This document shows positions 1 to 9,958 of a DNA stretch of 64,000 nt, piece after piece. Made by a program: the position numbers and the translations under genes. The notes under the pieces were generated by a model, which made no database searches, was not told where the DNA came from, and saw only the letters and a list, made by a program, of their open reading frames with translations. How positions within the stretch are numbered: position 1 is the first letter of the stretch; the number at the start of each line of letters is the position of its first letter. Where the stretch lies: NCBI RefSeq assembly GCF_013466985.1, contig NZ_CP059164.1:434001-498000 (forward strand), read 5' to 3'. The DNA is from Nocardioides ungokensis (GTDB lineage Bacteria > Actinomycetota > Actinomycetes > Propionibacteriales > Nocardioidaceae).

Positions 1-1
1 C

Positions 2-106
2 GAGGTCGACGACCCGCCGATGCGTGACCTGCCCGACTACATGCTGCAGGGTGAGCCCGTCCCGCGTGACGTGCAGCCCAACACCCGATTCGAGGAACGC
101 CGGTGA
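2..106 (+). CDS. C-terminal end of a gene cut by the window start, probably NUDIX (CoA pyrophosphatase-like)
   Basis: An open frame enters from the left edge and ends at the TGA at 104-106, giving the last 34 residues (ending in FEERR). The stop overlaps the GTG start of the MarP-like gene (GTGA overlap), so the two are co-translated. The tail itself carries no diagnostic motif. The NUDIX call is inferred from synteny: in Mycobacterium a NUDIX CoA pyrophosphatase (Rv3672c) directly precedes marP (Rv3671c). Confidence 0.45.
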   Translation, partial: EVDDPPMRDLPDYMLQGEPVPRDVQPNTRFEERR

Positions 107-1278
107 ACCTGCTCGACTGGCTGCTGGTGGTCCTGGTGCTGGCCTACGCCCTCTCCGGCTACTGGCAGGGCTTCATCACCGGCGCCTTCGCCACCGGTGG
201 CCTGCTGCTCGGCGGGCTCTTCGGGGTGTGGCTCGCCCCGGTCGCGCTCGGCGACGCCACGCCCTCGCTGCTGGTCTCCCTCGGGGCGCTCTTCATCGTG
301 ATCCTGAGCGCCTCCCTCGGCCAGGCGCTGCTGCAGTTCATCGGCGCCAAGATCCGCGACCGGATCACCTGGCAGCCCATCCGGGCCATCGACGCGGTCG
401 GCGGCGCAGCACTCAGCGCCGCGGCCGTGCTGATCGTCGCGTGGGCGCTCGGGGTGGCCATCTCCGGCACCCGGATCGGCGGGATCACGCCGATGGTGCG
501 CAGCTCCACGGTGCTCGGCGAGGTCGACGGCGTCCTCCCCGCCTCGGCGAGCGGCGTGCTCCAGGCCTTCAACGACGTCGTGGGCACCAGCTTCTTCCCC
601 CGCTACCTCGAGCCCTTCGCTCCCGAGCGGATCGTCCAGGTCGCCCCCGGCCCGCAGCGGCTGCTGAAGGACCCCGACGTCACCGACGCCGCCGCCAGCG
701 TGCTCAAGGTGCGGGGCACCAACGACTGCGGCCGCGGGGTCGAGGGCTCGGGCTTCGTCTACGCCCCGGACCGGCTGATGACCAACGCCCACGTGGTCGC
801 CGGTGTCAGCCACCCCGAGGTCATCGTCGGCGACTCGTCGGTGCCGGCCGAGGTCGTCTACTACAACCCCGACATCGACGTGGCGGTCCTCGCCCTCGAC
901 ACGGGTGCGGCGCCGGCGCTCGACTTCGACCAGAACGGCGACGCCAACGAGGGTGTCGCGATCCTCGGCTACCCCGAGGACGGGCCGTACGACGTGGAGC
1001 CCGGCCGCATCCGCTCCGAGCAGCGACTCCGCTCGCCGAACATCTACGGCGACGGCACCGTCATCCGCCAGGTCTTCTCCCTGCGCGGGCTGGTGCGCCC
1101 CGGCAACTCGGGCGGGCCGATCATCTCCTCGGCCGGTGACGTCGTCGGCGTGGTGTTCGCGGCCTCGGTCACCGACCAGCAGACCGGCTACGCGCTCACC
1201 GCCGAGCAGGTGTCGCGCAGCGCGGCCCTCGGCCGGTCCAGCAACGGCGCGGTCTCGACCGGAGACTGCGCCGGGTAG
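103..1278 (+). CDS. marP: MarP-family membrane-anchored serine protease
   Basis: A 391-residue protein with an N-terminal CvpA-type membrane domain (four hydrophobic segments in roughly residues 5-125) followed by a chymotrypsin-like periplasmic protease domain. The triad is visible: His230 in NAHVV, Asp259 in DIDVAVL and Ser336 in GNSGGP. Cysteines near residue 208 (NDCGRG) and at the extreme C-terminus (GDCAG) match the pair that forms the activity-controlling disulfide in mycobacterial MarP. The family protects against acid and oxidative stress by processing cell-wall hydrolases. The GTG start overlaps the stop of the preceding gene, and length and domain order are normal for the family. 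Confidence 0.93.
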   Translation: MNLLDWLLVVLVLAYALSGYWQGFITGAFATGGLLLGGLFGVWLAPVALGDATPSLLVSLGALFIVILSASLGQALLQFIGAKIRDRITWQPIRAIDAVGGAALSAAAVLIVAWALGVAISGTRIGGITPMVRSSTVLGEVDGVLPASASGVLQAFNDVVGTSFFPRYLEPFAPERIVQVAPGPQRLLKDPDVTDAAASVLKVRGTNDCGRGVEGSGFVYAPDRLMTNAHVVAGVSHPEVIVGDSSVPAEVVYYNPDIDVAVLALDTGAAPALDFDQNGDANEGVAILGYPEDGPYDVEPGRIRSEQRLRSPNIYGDGTVIRQVFSLRGLVRPGNSGGPIISSAGDVVGVVFAASVTDQQTGYALTAEQVSRSAALGRSSNGAVSTGDCAG

Positions 1279-1340
1279 TCGGCCCGGGTGGTCGGCCCGG
1301 TGGTCGGCCGGTCCTCGGCGGATCCGCGGCTGCGGCTCCG

Positions 1341-1760
1341 TCAGGCCTTGCCCTTGAGGGCGTTCGGGATCTGCTTGCCCTGGGCGATGGCCTTCTCGGG
1401 GGCGCGCACCTGCTTGACCTTGCGGACGCCGATGAAGACCAGCAGGCCGGCAAGCAGCAGGTAGAAACCGAAGACGATCAGGAACGCCCACTGCAGGGCC
1501 AGCCCGTCGCCGTTCCAGTTGATCAGGTAGGCGATCGCCACCGACAGCATGATGACGGCCAGCACGGCCAGGAACCCCGCTGCGGCGAAGAGCCCGACAC
1601 CGGTGCCGCCCGCCTTGATGCTCACCTTGAGCTCGGACTTCGCGAGCTGGATCTCCTTGGAGATCAGGGTCGAGATGTCACGGCTGGCGTCGGTGACCAG
1701 ACGCCCGATGGTGGGGTCGCCGTCCGAAGCGGGTGCTGCCGTGACCGGTTCGGTTGCCAT
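1341..1760 (-). CDS. Phage holin superfamily III-like membrane protein (PF07332 type)
   Basis: A 139-residue protein with a soluble N-terminal stretch containing the family signature (TLISKEIQLAKSELK, about residues 31-45), then two long hydrophobic helices at about 54-80 and 90-112 and a basic tail. Despite the family name, these proteins are ordinary chromosomal genes in actinobacteria and are not evidence of a prophage. It lies between marP (convergent) and nhaA (same strand, 75 bases upstream), matching the small membrane protein found next to marP in mycobacteria. Its function is unknown. Confidence 0.85.
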   Translation of the reverse strand: MATEPVTAAPASDGDPTIGRLVTDASRDISTLISKEIQLAKSELKVSIKAGGTGVGLFAAAGFLAVLAVIMLSVAIAYLINWNGDGLALQWAFLIVFGFYLLLAGLLVFIGVRKVKQVRAPEKAIAQGKQIPNALKGKA

Positions 1761-1834
1761 GCGGTGTTCCCCCTGGTGCTGGGTGTTTGTGGGCCGGTGC
1801 TGACCCTACAGAAGGACGGGGTGGGACCGCCCGC

Positions 1835-3174
1835 TCAGGCCGGTCCCGGCTCCTCCCGGCCGTCGCGCTGGAAGACGTCGGGGATCCCGTCGGCGTCGGC
1901 GTCGACCTCCTCCATCTCGCAGATCCGCCGGTAGGCGCGGTTGCGGGTGCGCAGGACGGCGGCGGCGCACACCGTGGCCACGAGGGACCCGATGAGCACG
2001 CCCACCTTGACGTGGTCGTCGCGCCCGCTGCCGGTCCCGTAGGCCAGCTCGCCGATCAGCAGCGAGACCGTGAAGCCGATCCCCGCGAGCATGGACATGC
2101 CGATCACGTCGGTCCAGCTCAGCTCGTCGTCGAGGTCGGCCCGGGTGAACGTCGCGAGTGCCCAGGTGGAGCCCGCGATGCCGACCGTCTTGCCGACCAC
2201 CAGGCCCGCGACGATCCCGAGGGCGATCGGGTCCCGGAGTGCCTGGGCCAGGCCGTGCAGGCCGCCCACCGTCACGCCCGCGGCGAAGAAGGCGAAGACC
2301 GGCACGGCGATGCCCGCCGAGACCGGGCGGACCACGTGCTCGAGGTGCTCGGCCAGCCCGGCGCCGTCCTGCCCGTCGCGCCGCAGCACGGGGACGGTGA
2401 AGGCCAGCGCGACGCCCGCCACCGTCGCGTGCACGCCGGACGCGTGCACCAGCGTCCAGGCCACGAACGCCAGGGGCATGAGCAGCCACCCCCGGTGGAT
2501 CCGCCGCTGCACGAGGAACCCGAAGACGGCGATCGGCACCACCGCCAGCGCGAGGTAGAGCAGGTGCAGCTCGGAGGTGTAGAAGACGGCGATGATCGTG
2601 ATGGCCAGCAGGTCGTCGACGACCGCGAGGGTGAGCAGGAACGTGCGCAGCCCGGACGGCAGGTGGGTGCTGATCACGGCCAGGATCGCCACCGCGAAGG
2701 CGATGTCGGTCGCGGTCGGGATGGCCCAGCCCTTCAGCCCGCCGCCGGCACCGAGGTTGACCGCGACGAAGACGAGGGCGGGCACGGTCATGCCGGCGAC
2801 CGCCGCGACCACGGGCAGGGCGGCCCGTCGTACGTCGCGCAGGTCGCCGGCGACGAACTCCCGCTTGAGCTCGAGCCCGGCCACGAAGAAGAAGATCGCC
2901 AGCAGCCCATCGGCCGCCCAGGCGCCCAGGCTGAGGTCGAGGTGGAGCGCCGCGGGGCCGACGGTCCAGTCGCGCAGCGCGGTGTAGGCGTCCGACCACG
3001 GCGTGTTGGCCCAGACGATGGCGACCAGTGCGCCCGCGATCAGCAGCATCCCGCCGGTGGTCTCCGCCCTCAGGATCTCCCCGACGCGGGAGCTCTCGGG
3101 GAACGAGCCGCGCGCGAAGAGCCGCAGCGGTGCTCTGCGACGGGGCGGCCGGGGGGCGGCTGGGACGAGGTCAC
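1835..3174 (-). CDS. nhaA: Na+/H+ antiporter NhaA, with an apparent frameshift near the start
   Basis: An inner-membrane sodium/proton antiporter. The long frame from 3049 leftward contains the family core: the ELKREF helix, the paired aspartates in AVVDDLLAI, and [15 protein letters not shown] near the C-terminus. NhaA homology continues upstream of 3049 ([20 protein letters not shown]) but has no start codon in that frame. A GTG at 3174 with AGGAG seven bases upstream begins a frame that joins the NhaA frame if one base is restored in the G6 run at 3151-3156. I therefore give 3174 as the start, with a one-base deletion (sequencing error or real). If the break is real, initiation would have to occur at 3049 and lose the N-terminal helix. 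Confidence 0.85.
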
Positions 3175-3250
3175 GGGGCTCCTGGGGTCGGCGGAACGGT
3201 GCCGACCAGACTTCCCGGCGCTCCCTGCCGCCAGCCTACCGTCCCGCAGG

Positions 3251-3327
3251 CCCCCCGAGTCGGCGCTGCTTGACGTCCAGGACCCCCCGAGTCGGCGCTG
3301 GTTGACGACCAGGGCCGACTCGGCGTC
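3251..3327. repeat. Two tandem 32-bp repeats plus an inverted half-copy between nhaA and acs
   Basis: Positions 3251-3282 and 3283-3314 are near-identical 32-base units starting CCCCCCGAGTCGGCGCTG. They are followed at 3315-3327 by GCCGACTCGGC, the inverse of the unit core. The inverted copy can pair with either unit, so the array can form alternative hairpins. It lies just downstream of the acs stop, read leftward, where a terminator would be expected. The function is not known. Confidence 0.7.
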
Positions 3328-3332
3328 AGGGG

Positions 3333-5327
<1,995 letters not shown>

Positions 5328-5364
5328 GGTGTCTCCCGAATCTCAGCTCGATGTGGCTCACGCC

Positions 5365-5370
5365 ACCCTA
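5365..5370 (-). promoter_or_regulatory. -10 box of the acs promoter
   Basis: TAGGGT on the minus strand, 37 bases before the acs start, fits the actinobacterial TAnnnT -10 consensus. It leaves a short leader that carries a Shine-Dalgarno-like GGGAGA. No clear -35 element is seen. Confidence 0.45.
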
Positions 5371-5448
5371 GGACGTGGGTCCCGGCCGTGGATACGTGCC
5401 GCGGTCAGAGTGCCCCGCGCCCGGTTGGTCGCAGGTTGCCTTGCCGGG

Positions 5449-6339
5449 TCAGCGGAAGTCGATGAGCAGCATGTCGGTGTCGGTGCCGTCGGAGACCTCG
5501 CGCTCCTCGCCCGGCGCCGCGGCGTCTCCGTGCGGCTCCTCGGCGGAGTCCTCGTCGTCGTGGTGCGGCTGCTGGTCGATCACGGCCGCGCGGAAGCAGT
5601 CGGCCGAGTAGGGCAGCTGCATCCCGTCCATGCCGCGCCCGAAGTCGTCGTAGAACGCGAGGACCTCGGCCAGCTTCGCGGCACGGGCCTCCTCGTCGAG
5701 GACGGCGACGTTGGAGCGGGACAGGACGAGGTCCTGGATGGACTCGCGGTCGACGGTCTGCCAGAAGCGGAAGGTGGCGTCCTCGACGAAGCCGAACAGC
5801 GCCGACTGGACCAGCGGCCCGACCGGGTCCCGGAGCTGGTCCTGGGTCCCGATCAGCGCGCCGAGGCGGCGTACCCACGGGATCCGCTCGTCGCGCTGGT
5901 TCCACACCAGCGCCAGGCGGCCACCGGGCCGCAGGACGCGCGCGATCTCGGGCAGCGCCCGGTCCAGGTCGAACCAGTGGAACGCCTGGGCGCAGACCAC
6001 CACGTCCACCGAGCGGTCCGGCGCCGGGATCTCCTCGGCGGACGCCACCGAGGTGCGGACGTCGGGGAGGTCGCGGCGCAGGATGTCGAGCATCGCGGTG
6101 TCGGGATCGGTGGCGTGCACGTCGTGGCCCAGGGCCACCAGCTCCGCGGTCAGCTTGCCGGTGCCGGCGCCCAGCTCGAGCACGGTCACCGGGGTCTTGC
6201 CGACGAGCCAGACCGCCGCCTCGCGGGGGTACGACGGGCGGCCGCGGTCGTAGGCGGCGGCGACCGACCCGAAGGATCGGGCCCAGTCCGCGGCCGGGCC
6301 GGTGGGTGGGGGCTGGCGCGCGTCACTCATCACGACCAC
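5449..6339 (-). CDS. Class I SAM-dependent methyltransferase (Methyltransf_11 type)
   Basis: A 296-residue cytosolic protein with a Rossmann-type methyltransferase domain. Motif I is LELGAGTGKL at about residues 54-63, the acidic residue after beta-2 is in ATDPD, and post-I CAQAFHWFD and RVLRPGGRLALVW are typical of ubiE/COQ5-like enzymes. The last 50 residues are acidic and low-complexity (PHHDDEDSAEE) and probably disordered. The substrate cannot be told. A second Met at codon 4 is an alternative start. It is divergent from the Fic-like gene. Confidence 0.85.
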   Translation of the reverse strand: MVVMSDARQPPPTGPAADWARSFGSVAAAYDRGRPSYPREAAVWLVGKTPVTVLELGAGTGKLTAELVALGHDVHATDPDTAMLDILRRDLPDVRTSVASAEEIPAPDRSVDVVVCAQAFHWFDLDRALPEIARVLRPGGRLALVWNQRDERIPWVRRLGALIGTQDQLRDPVGPLVQSALFGFVEDATFRFWQTVDRESIQDLVLSRSNVAVLDEEARAAKLAEVLAFYDDFGRGMDGMQLPYSADCFRAAVIDQQPHHDDEDSAEEPHGDAAAPGEEREVSDGTDTDMLLIDFR

Positions 6340-6392
6340 GGTACCGGGCAGGGGCCACCCGATCGGGACCCCGGCGCCGCGCCCTAGCCTTC

Positions 6393-7142
6393 ATGGCCAT
6401 GAGCACGGATCCGCTGGCCTGGCTGACGACCCTGGAGGGCGTGCCGTCGGCGTACGCCGCGGCCCGGGACGGGATCGACGTGGTCCTGCGCGACCGTGGC
6501 CTGCGCCGCACGTCACCCGAGACGACCGCCGAGTCGCTGCTCCGCGGTGCGCACGCGAGCGCTGCGCTCGAGGGCTCATCGTCGTCGCTGGCCGAGGTGC
6601 GCGCCGGGACCGGGGACGCGGTGGCCCAGGACGCCGTCCGGGTCTCGGCCGAGCTCTTGTCGCTGTCGCCGCTGCTCTCCCGCGCCCCGCTCCAGGCGCT
6701 GGCGCGGATCCACGCGCTCGCCGCCTCGGCGTCGCTCCCGCAGGAGCAGCTCGGCCGGCCCCGGGACGCCGCGTCCGCCGACCGGCTGCGGGCTCTGGCC
6801 GAGCTGCTGACCGCGCCCACCTCGGTGCCGGCCCTCGTGGTCGCCGCGGTCGTCCACGCCGACCTCGCCACCGCCGCGCCGTTCGCGTCGCACAACGGGG
6901 TCGTCGCCCGGGCCACCGAGCGCCTGCTGCTGGTCGGCCGCGGGGTGGACGAGAAGTCGCTTGTCGTCCCGGAGGCCGGCCACCTCGCGCTGCGGCCGGC
7001 GTACGAGTCGAACCTGCGGGGGTACGCCGACGGCGGACCCGCCGGCGTGCACGCGTGGGTGCTCTACGCGGCCGAGGCGTACGCCGCGGGCGCCGAGGCG
7101 AGCCCGCTGCGCCGACCCGCCGAGGACCAGGCCGCCGAGTAG
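6393..7142 (+). CDS. Fic-fold protein with degenerate catalytic motif
   Basis: A 249-residue helical protein. At about residues 165-175 it has PFASHNGVVARA, which aligns with the Fic AMP-transfer loop HPFxxGNGRxxR but lacks the catalytic His and the second Gly/Arg. The flanking helices (inhibitory-helix-like ALEGSSSSL near residues 58-66) also resemble Fic proteins. A protein of this kind sits beside acs in many actinobacteria (Rv3662c-like). AMPylation activity is unlikely given the missing histidine. TAGCCT at about 6385-6390 lies only a few bases before the ATG at 6393, so the transcript may be leaderless. ATG 6399 is an alternative start. Confidence 0.65.
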   Translation: MAMSTDPLAWLTTLEGVPSAYAAARDGIDVVLRDRGLRRTSPETTAESLLRGAHASAALEGSSSSLAEVRAGTGDAVAQDAVRVSAELLSLSPLLSRAPLQALARIHALAASASLPQEQLGRPRDAASADRLRALAELLTAPTSVPALVVAAVVHADLATAAPFASHNGVVARATERLLLVGRGVDEKSLVVPEAGHLALRPAYESNLRGYADGGPAGVHAWVLYAAEAYAAGAEASPLRRPAEDQAAE

Positions 7143-7393
7143 CTCCGGACGTGCGAGCGGCACCCGACTCGAAGAGATTCGGATGCCGCCGCTGACACGT
7201 GATCCGTTGGCTACCAGGCGTGCATCATCAACTGCTGCCCCGGGAAGATCCCGGTGTGCAAGCGCCCTGTAGGAAGGGTGGATCGCCGCGTGGGTACCCG
7301 GATCACGTGCTGCCCTGTGGAGTTCTGACCCTGTTTCTACGCCGCTGCGGTCAGGTGTTCAAGGGTTGACATTCGGCGCCGCTGCGCGACAGA

Positions 7394-8191
7394 TCAGGCG
7401 AGGCGTCGTTTGCGGGCGCTGGCCCACATCACGCCGCCGAACGCGACGACTCCGCCGACGGCCAGGGCGGCCAGCGTCTGCCGCGCCGGGGGGAACGGGA
7501 CCCGGCTGCGCAGCGTGACCGGCTTGGTGAAGACCAGCACCGGCCAGCCGTTGGAGGCGGCGATCCGGCGCAGCTCGCGGTCGGGGTTGACCGCGTGCGG
7601 GTGGCCGACGGCCTCCAGCATGTGCACGTCGGTCACCGAGTCGCTGTAGGCATAGCTGTGCTCGAGGTCGTAGCCCATCAGGTCGGCGAGCTCGCGGATG
7701 GCGCGGGCCTTCTCCTCGGCGTACGCGTAGTACTCGATGCTGCCGGTGTACTTCCCGTCCTCGATCTCCATCCGGGTGGCGACCACCCGGTCGGCACCGA
7801 GCATCTCGCCGATCGGACCGACCACCTCGGTCCCGGAGGTCGAGACGATCACCACGTCGCGGCCGGCGAGGTGGTGCTCCTCGATGAGGGAGACCGCCTC
7901 GTCGTAGACCAGCGGGTCGACGATGTTGTGCAGGGTCTCGGCGACGATCTCGCGCACCGTCGCCACGTCCCAGCCCGCGCAGAGCTGCGACATGAACTGC
8001 CGCATCTTCTCCATCTGGTCGTGGTCGGCGCCGCCGACGAGGTAGACGAACTGGGCGTAGGCCGAGCGCAGCACCGCGCGCCGGGAGATCAGGCCGCCTG
8101 CCTGGAAGGGACGACTGAACGCCAGGGTGCTCGACTTGGCGATGATCGTCTTGTCGAGGTCGAAGAAGGCCGCGGTGGGGCGGGGCGCCAT
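7394..8191 (-). CDS. HAD-superfamily IB phosphatase (SerB-like), C-terminally membrane-anchored
   Basis: A 265-residue HAD hydrolase. The nucleophile motif is FDLDKT with Asp11 and Asp13, motif II is VIVSTSG, and the metal-binding motif is YSDSVTDVHML. A hydrophobic segment at about residues 240-258 followed by RKRR suggests a C-terminal membrane anchor. In mycobacteria and streptomycetes this gene (Rv3661-like) sits next to ssd and the tad locus. Here a 16-kb catabolic island lies between the two. The substrate is not known; phosphoserine or a lysophospholipid phosphate are both possible for the family. Confidence 0.88.
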   Translation of the reverse strand: MAPRPTAAFFDLDKTIIAKSSTLAFSRPFQAGGLISRRAVLRSAYAQFVYLVGGADHDQMEKMRQFMSQLCAGWDVATVREIVAETLHNIVDPLVYDEAVSLIEEHHLAGRDVVIVSTSGTEVVGPIGEMLGADRVVATRMEIEDGKYTGSIEYYAYAEEKARAIRELADLMGYDLEHSYAYSDSVTDVHMLEAVGHPHAVNPDRELRRIAASNGWPVLVFTKPVTLRSRVPFPPARQTLAALAVGGVVAFGGVMWASARKRRLA

Positions 8192-8267
8192 GGGCTCATC
8201 GTAGGTGCGGGCGCCGACCCAGCGCGGCCGGACCGGGCAGCGGAGTGTCCCGTGCGCGCTCGCCGGG

Positions 8268-9809
8268 TCACTGTGACGAGGGTGCCGGGCCCCCGGGTCG
8301 GCTCATCAGCGCGAGCAGCAGCAGCACCCGGGTCTCGGCACTGTCGAGCGTGAGCCCGGTCAGCTCCTCCACCCGGGCCATCCGGGCGCGCAGCGTGTGC
8401 CGATGCACACCGAGGGCTCGCGCTGCCGTCTCCCAGGACCCGTTGTGGTGCAGGAAGGCCTCCAACGAGGGCACCAGGTCCGCCTCCCGGGCGGTGGCCC
8501 CGCGCTCCAGCGCGTCCAGCGCCGGCCCCGCCAGCGTCCAGATCCGCGAGCGGACCGTCTCGTCCTCGACGACCGCACCCAGTGTCAGCTCGTCGAACCA
8601 GCCGACGCTGCGCCGCGCGCGCTGTGCGGACGCCGCGGCCTGCTCGGCCGAGGCGATGGCCGTGGCCACGTCGGCCTGCGGCAACGAGCCGCTGACGCCG
8701 ATGACGACCCGCCCCATCCCCGCCTCCTCAGCGGCCGAAGCGAGCACCTCCACGAGGTGGCGGGTGTCCTGGGCCCGGAGCAGCGCGGCCACGCCGCCCT
8801 CCAGCCTGGTCACCACGTGCGGCAGAGCGCTGGACTCGAGCTGGTCGGAGACCACCTGGAGCAGCCGCGGGCGGCTGCGCGGAGCCTTGACGACCGCGAG
8901 CATCACCGGGTCGGTGGGGGCGAACCCGAAGTGGTGCAGGTGACGCACGAGGGACCCGGCTTGCTGGCCGGGGTGCAGCAGCAGGTCCAGGAGCGTTCCC
9001 CCGAGCGCGTGGTACGCCGCGACGAGCTCGGCCGGCCAGTCCAGCTGCAAGGTGATCAGGCCGGCGGCCTGGTTGAGGAGCAGCCGGTCAGTGGCCGTCG
9101 GTGGGGTGTGGTGGTGCACCGCCAGCCAGCCCACCACCGCGGACCGACCGCGGAGCGACTGGATCTCCAGGGTGCCCCGCTGGGTCTCGATGCCGACGGC
9201 GCCCCCGTGCGCTTCCCGGGACAGCCGCCGCCACTGCGCGCCGACCAGGTCGATCAACGCGCTGTCCCGCGTCGAGGAGGCCATCACCGCGCCGTACTCG
9301 TCGAGCACCACCGGGTCGCAGTGCAGCTCCCTGTCGAGTACCCCGACCAGGCCGGTGAGGCCGCCGCGAACGGCGGCCCGTGTGATCCGCCGCTGGTGGG
9401 TGAGGGCTTCCTGGAGCGACTCCAGCTCCTGCTCGGAGAGCCGTCGGGCGACCGCCTGGGTGATCGCGATGAACGGCGTCGGCAGCGGCACCTCCACCAG
9501 GGGGACGCCTCGCTCGGCGCAGGCGTCGACGATGGGCACGGGGATCTCGTCGTAGCGGATGCCGACCCCGAAGCCGATGCCCGCCACCCCGCAGTCGGCG
9601 AGGCCCTCGACGTACGCGCGCTGCTCACGAGCGGACCGGGCCAGCCGCAGCCCGGTGGTGAGCACGAGCTCGCCGCCGTTGAGCCACGGGGTCGGGTCAC
9701 CCACGTCGATGGCGTGCGCCCAGGTGACCTCCTGGGCGGTGGGGACGTCGGTCACCAGGCGCAGGCCCAGGTCGGGGCGGTCGAGGAGCCACTCCAGGGT
9801 CACGGTCAC
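8268..9809 (-). CDS. PucR-family transcriptional regulator of the adjacent catabolic island
   Basis: A 513-residue regulator with an N-terminal purine-catabolism (PucR) ligand domain (about residues 5-125: TVTLEWLLDRPDLGLRL, then WLNGGELVLTTG), a central GGDEF-like region, and the C-terminal PucR helix-turn-helix (FLHHNGSWETAARALGVHR, about 455-475). The start is GTG 9809, preceded by AGGAGG, rather than a longer upstream frame. It is divergent from the aldehyde dehydrogenase at 9959, the usual arrangement for a regulator of its neighbour. PucR proteins commonly control amine, GABA and purine catabolism and often act as activators. Confidence 0.9.
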   Translation of the reverse strand: MTVTLEWLLDRPDLGLRLVTDVPTAQEVTWAHAIDVGDPTPWLNGGELVLTTGLRLARSAREQRAYVEGLADCGVAGIGFGVGIRYDEIPVPIVDACAERGVPLVEVPLPTPFIAITQAVARRLSEQELESLQEALTHQRRITRAAVRGGLTGLVGVLDRELHCDPVVLDEYGAVMASSTRDSALIDLVGAQWRRLSREAHGGAVGIETQRGTLEIQSLRGRSAVVGWLAVHHHTPPTATDRLLLNQAAGLITLQLDWPAELVAAYHALGGTLLDLLLHPGQQAGSLVRHLHHFGFAPTDPVMLAVVKAPRSRPRLLQVVSDQLESSALPHVVTRLEGGVAALLRAQDTRHLVEVLASAAEEAGMGRVVIGVSGSLPQADVATAIASAEQAAASAQRARRSVGWFDELTLGAVVEDETVRSRIWTLAGPALDALERGATAREADLVPSLEAFLHHNGSWETAARALGVHRHTLRARMARVEELTGLTLDSAETRVLLLLALMSRPGGPAPSSQ

Positions 9810-9857
9810 GGGGCCTCCTGAGAGCCCTGCCACATCGCACAGTGGCGACGCCCGAAC

Positions 9858-9902
9858 TTCGCCGTTCTGTCCATCAGACGGGCTCAATCCCGACCCTACT
9901 CT
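9858..9902 (+). promoter_or_regulatory. Island promoter 1: candidate PucR site and -10 box
   Basis: A 24-base element at 9858-9881 (TTCGCCG, four variable bases, then GTCCATC-N-GACGG, with one differing base inside the last block) is followed 15 bases later by TACTCT at 9897-9902 (TAnnnT -10). The same element, with 19 of 24 bases identical, occurs at 19339-19362, 16 bases before the -10 box of the second island operon. That placement at about -35 fits a class II activator site. The regulator is inferred to be the divergent PucR protein. Confidence 0.55.
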
Positions 9903-9958
9903 CGAATGAGCGCGTGGGGAGCGTCACACCAGAGACCCGAGCAGACCCAAGGAAGACC

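Noticed and set aside
1341..1760. Holin-like gene taken as a sign of a prophage near the left edge
   Set aside because: This family is a normal chromosomal neighbour of marP in actinobacteria, and no phage genes surround it.
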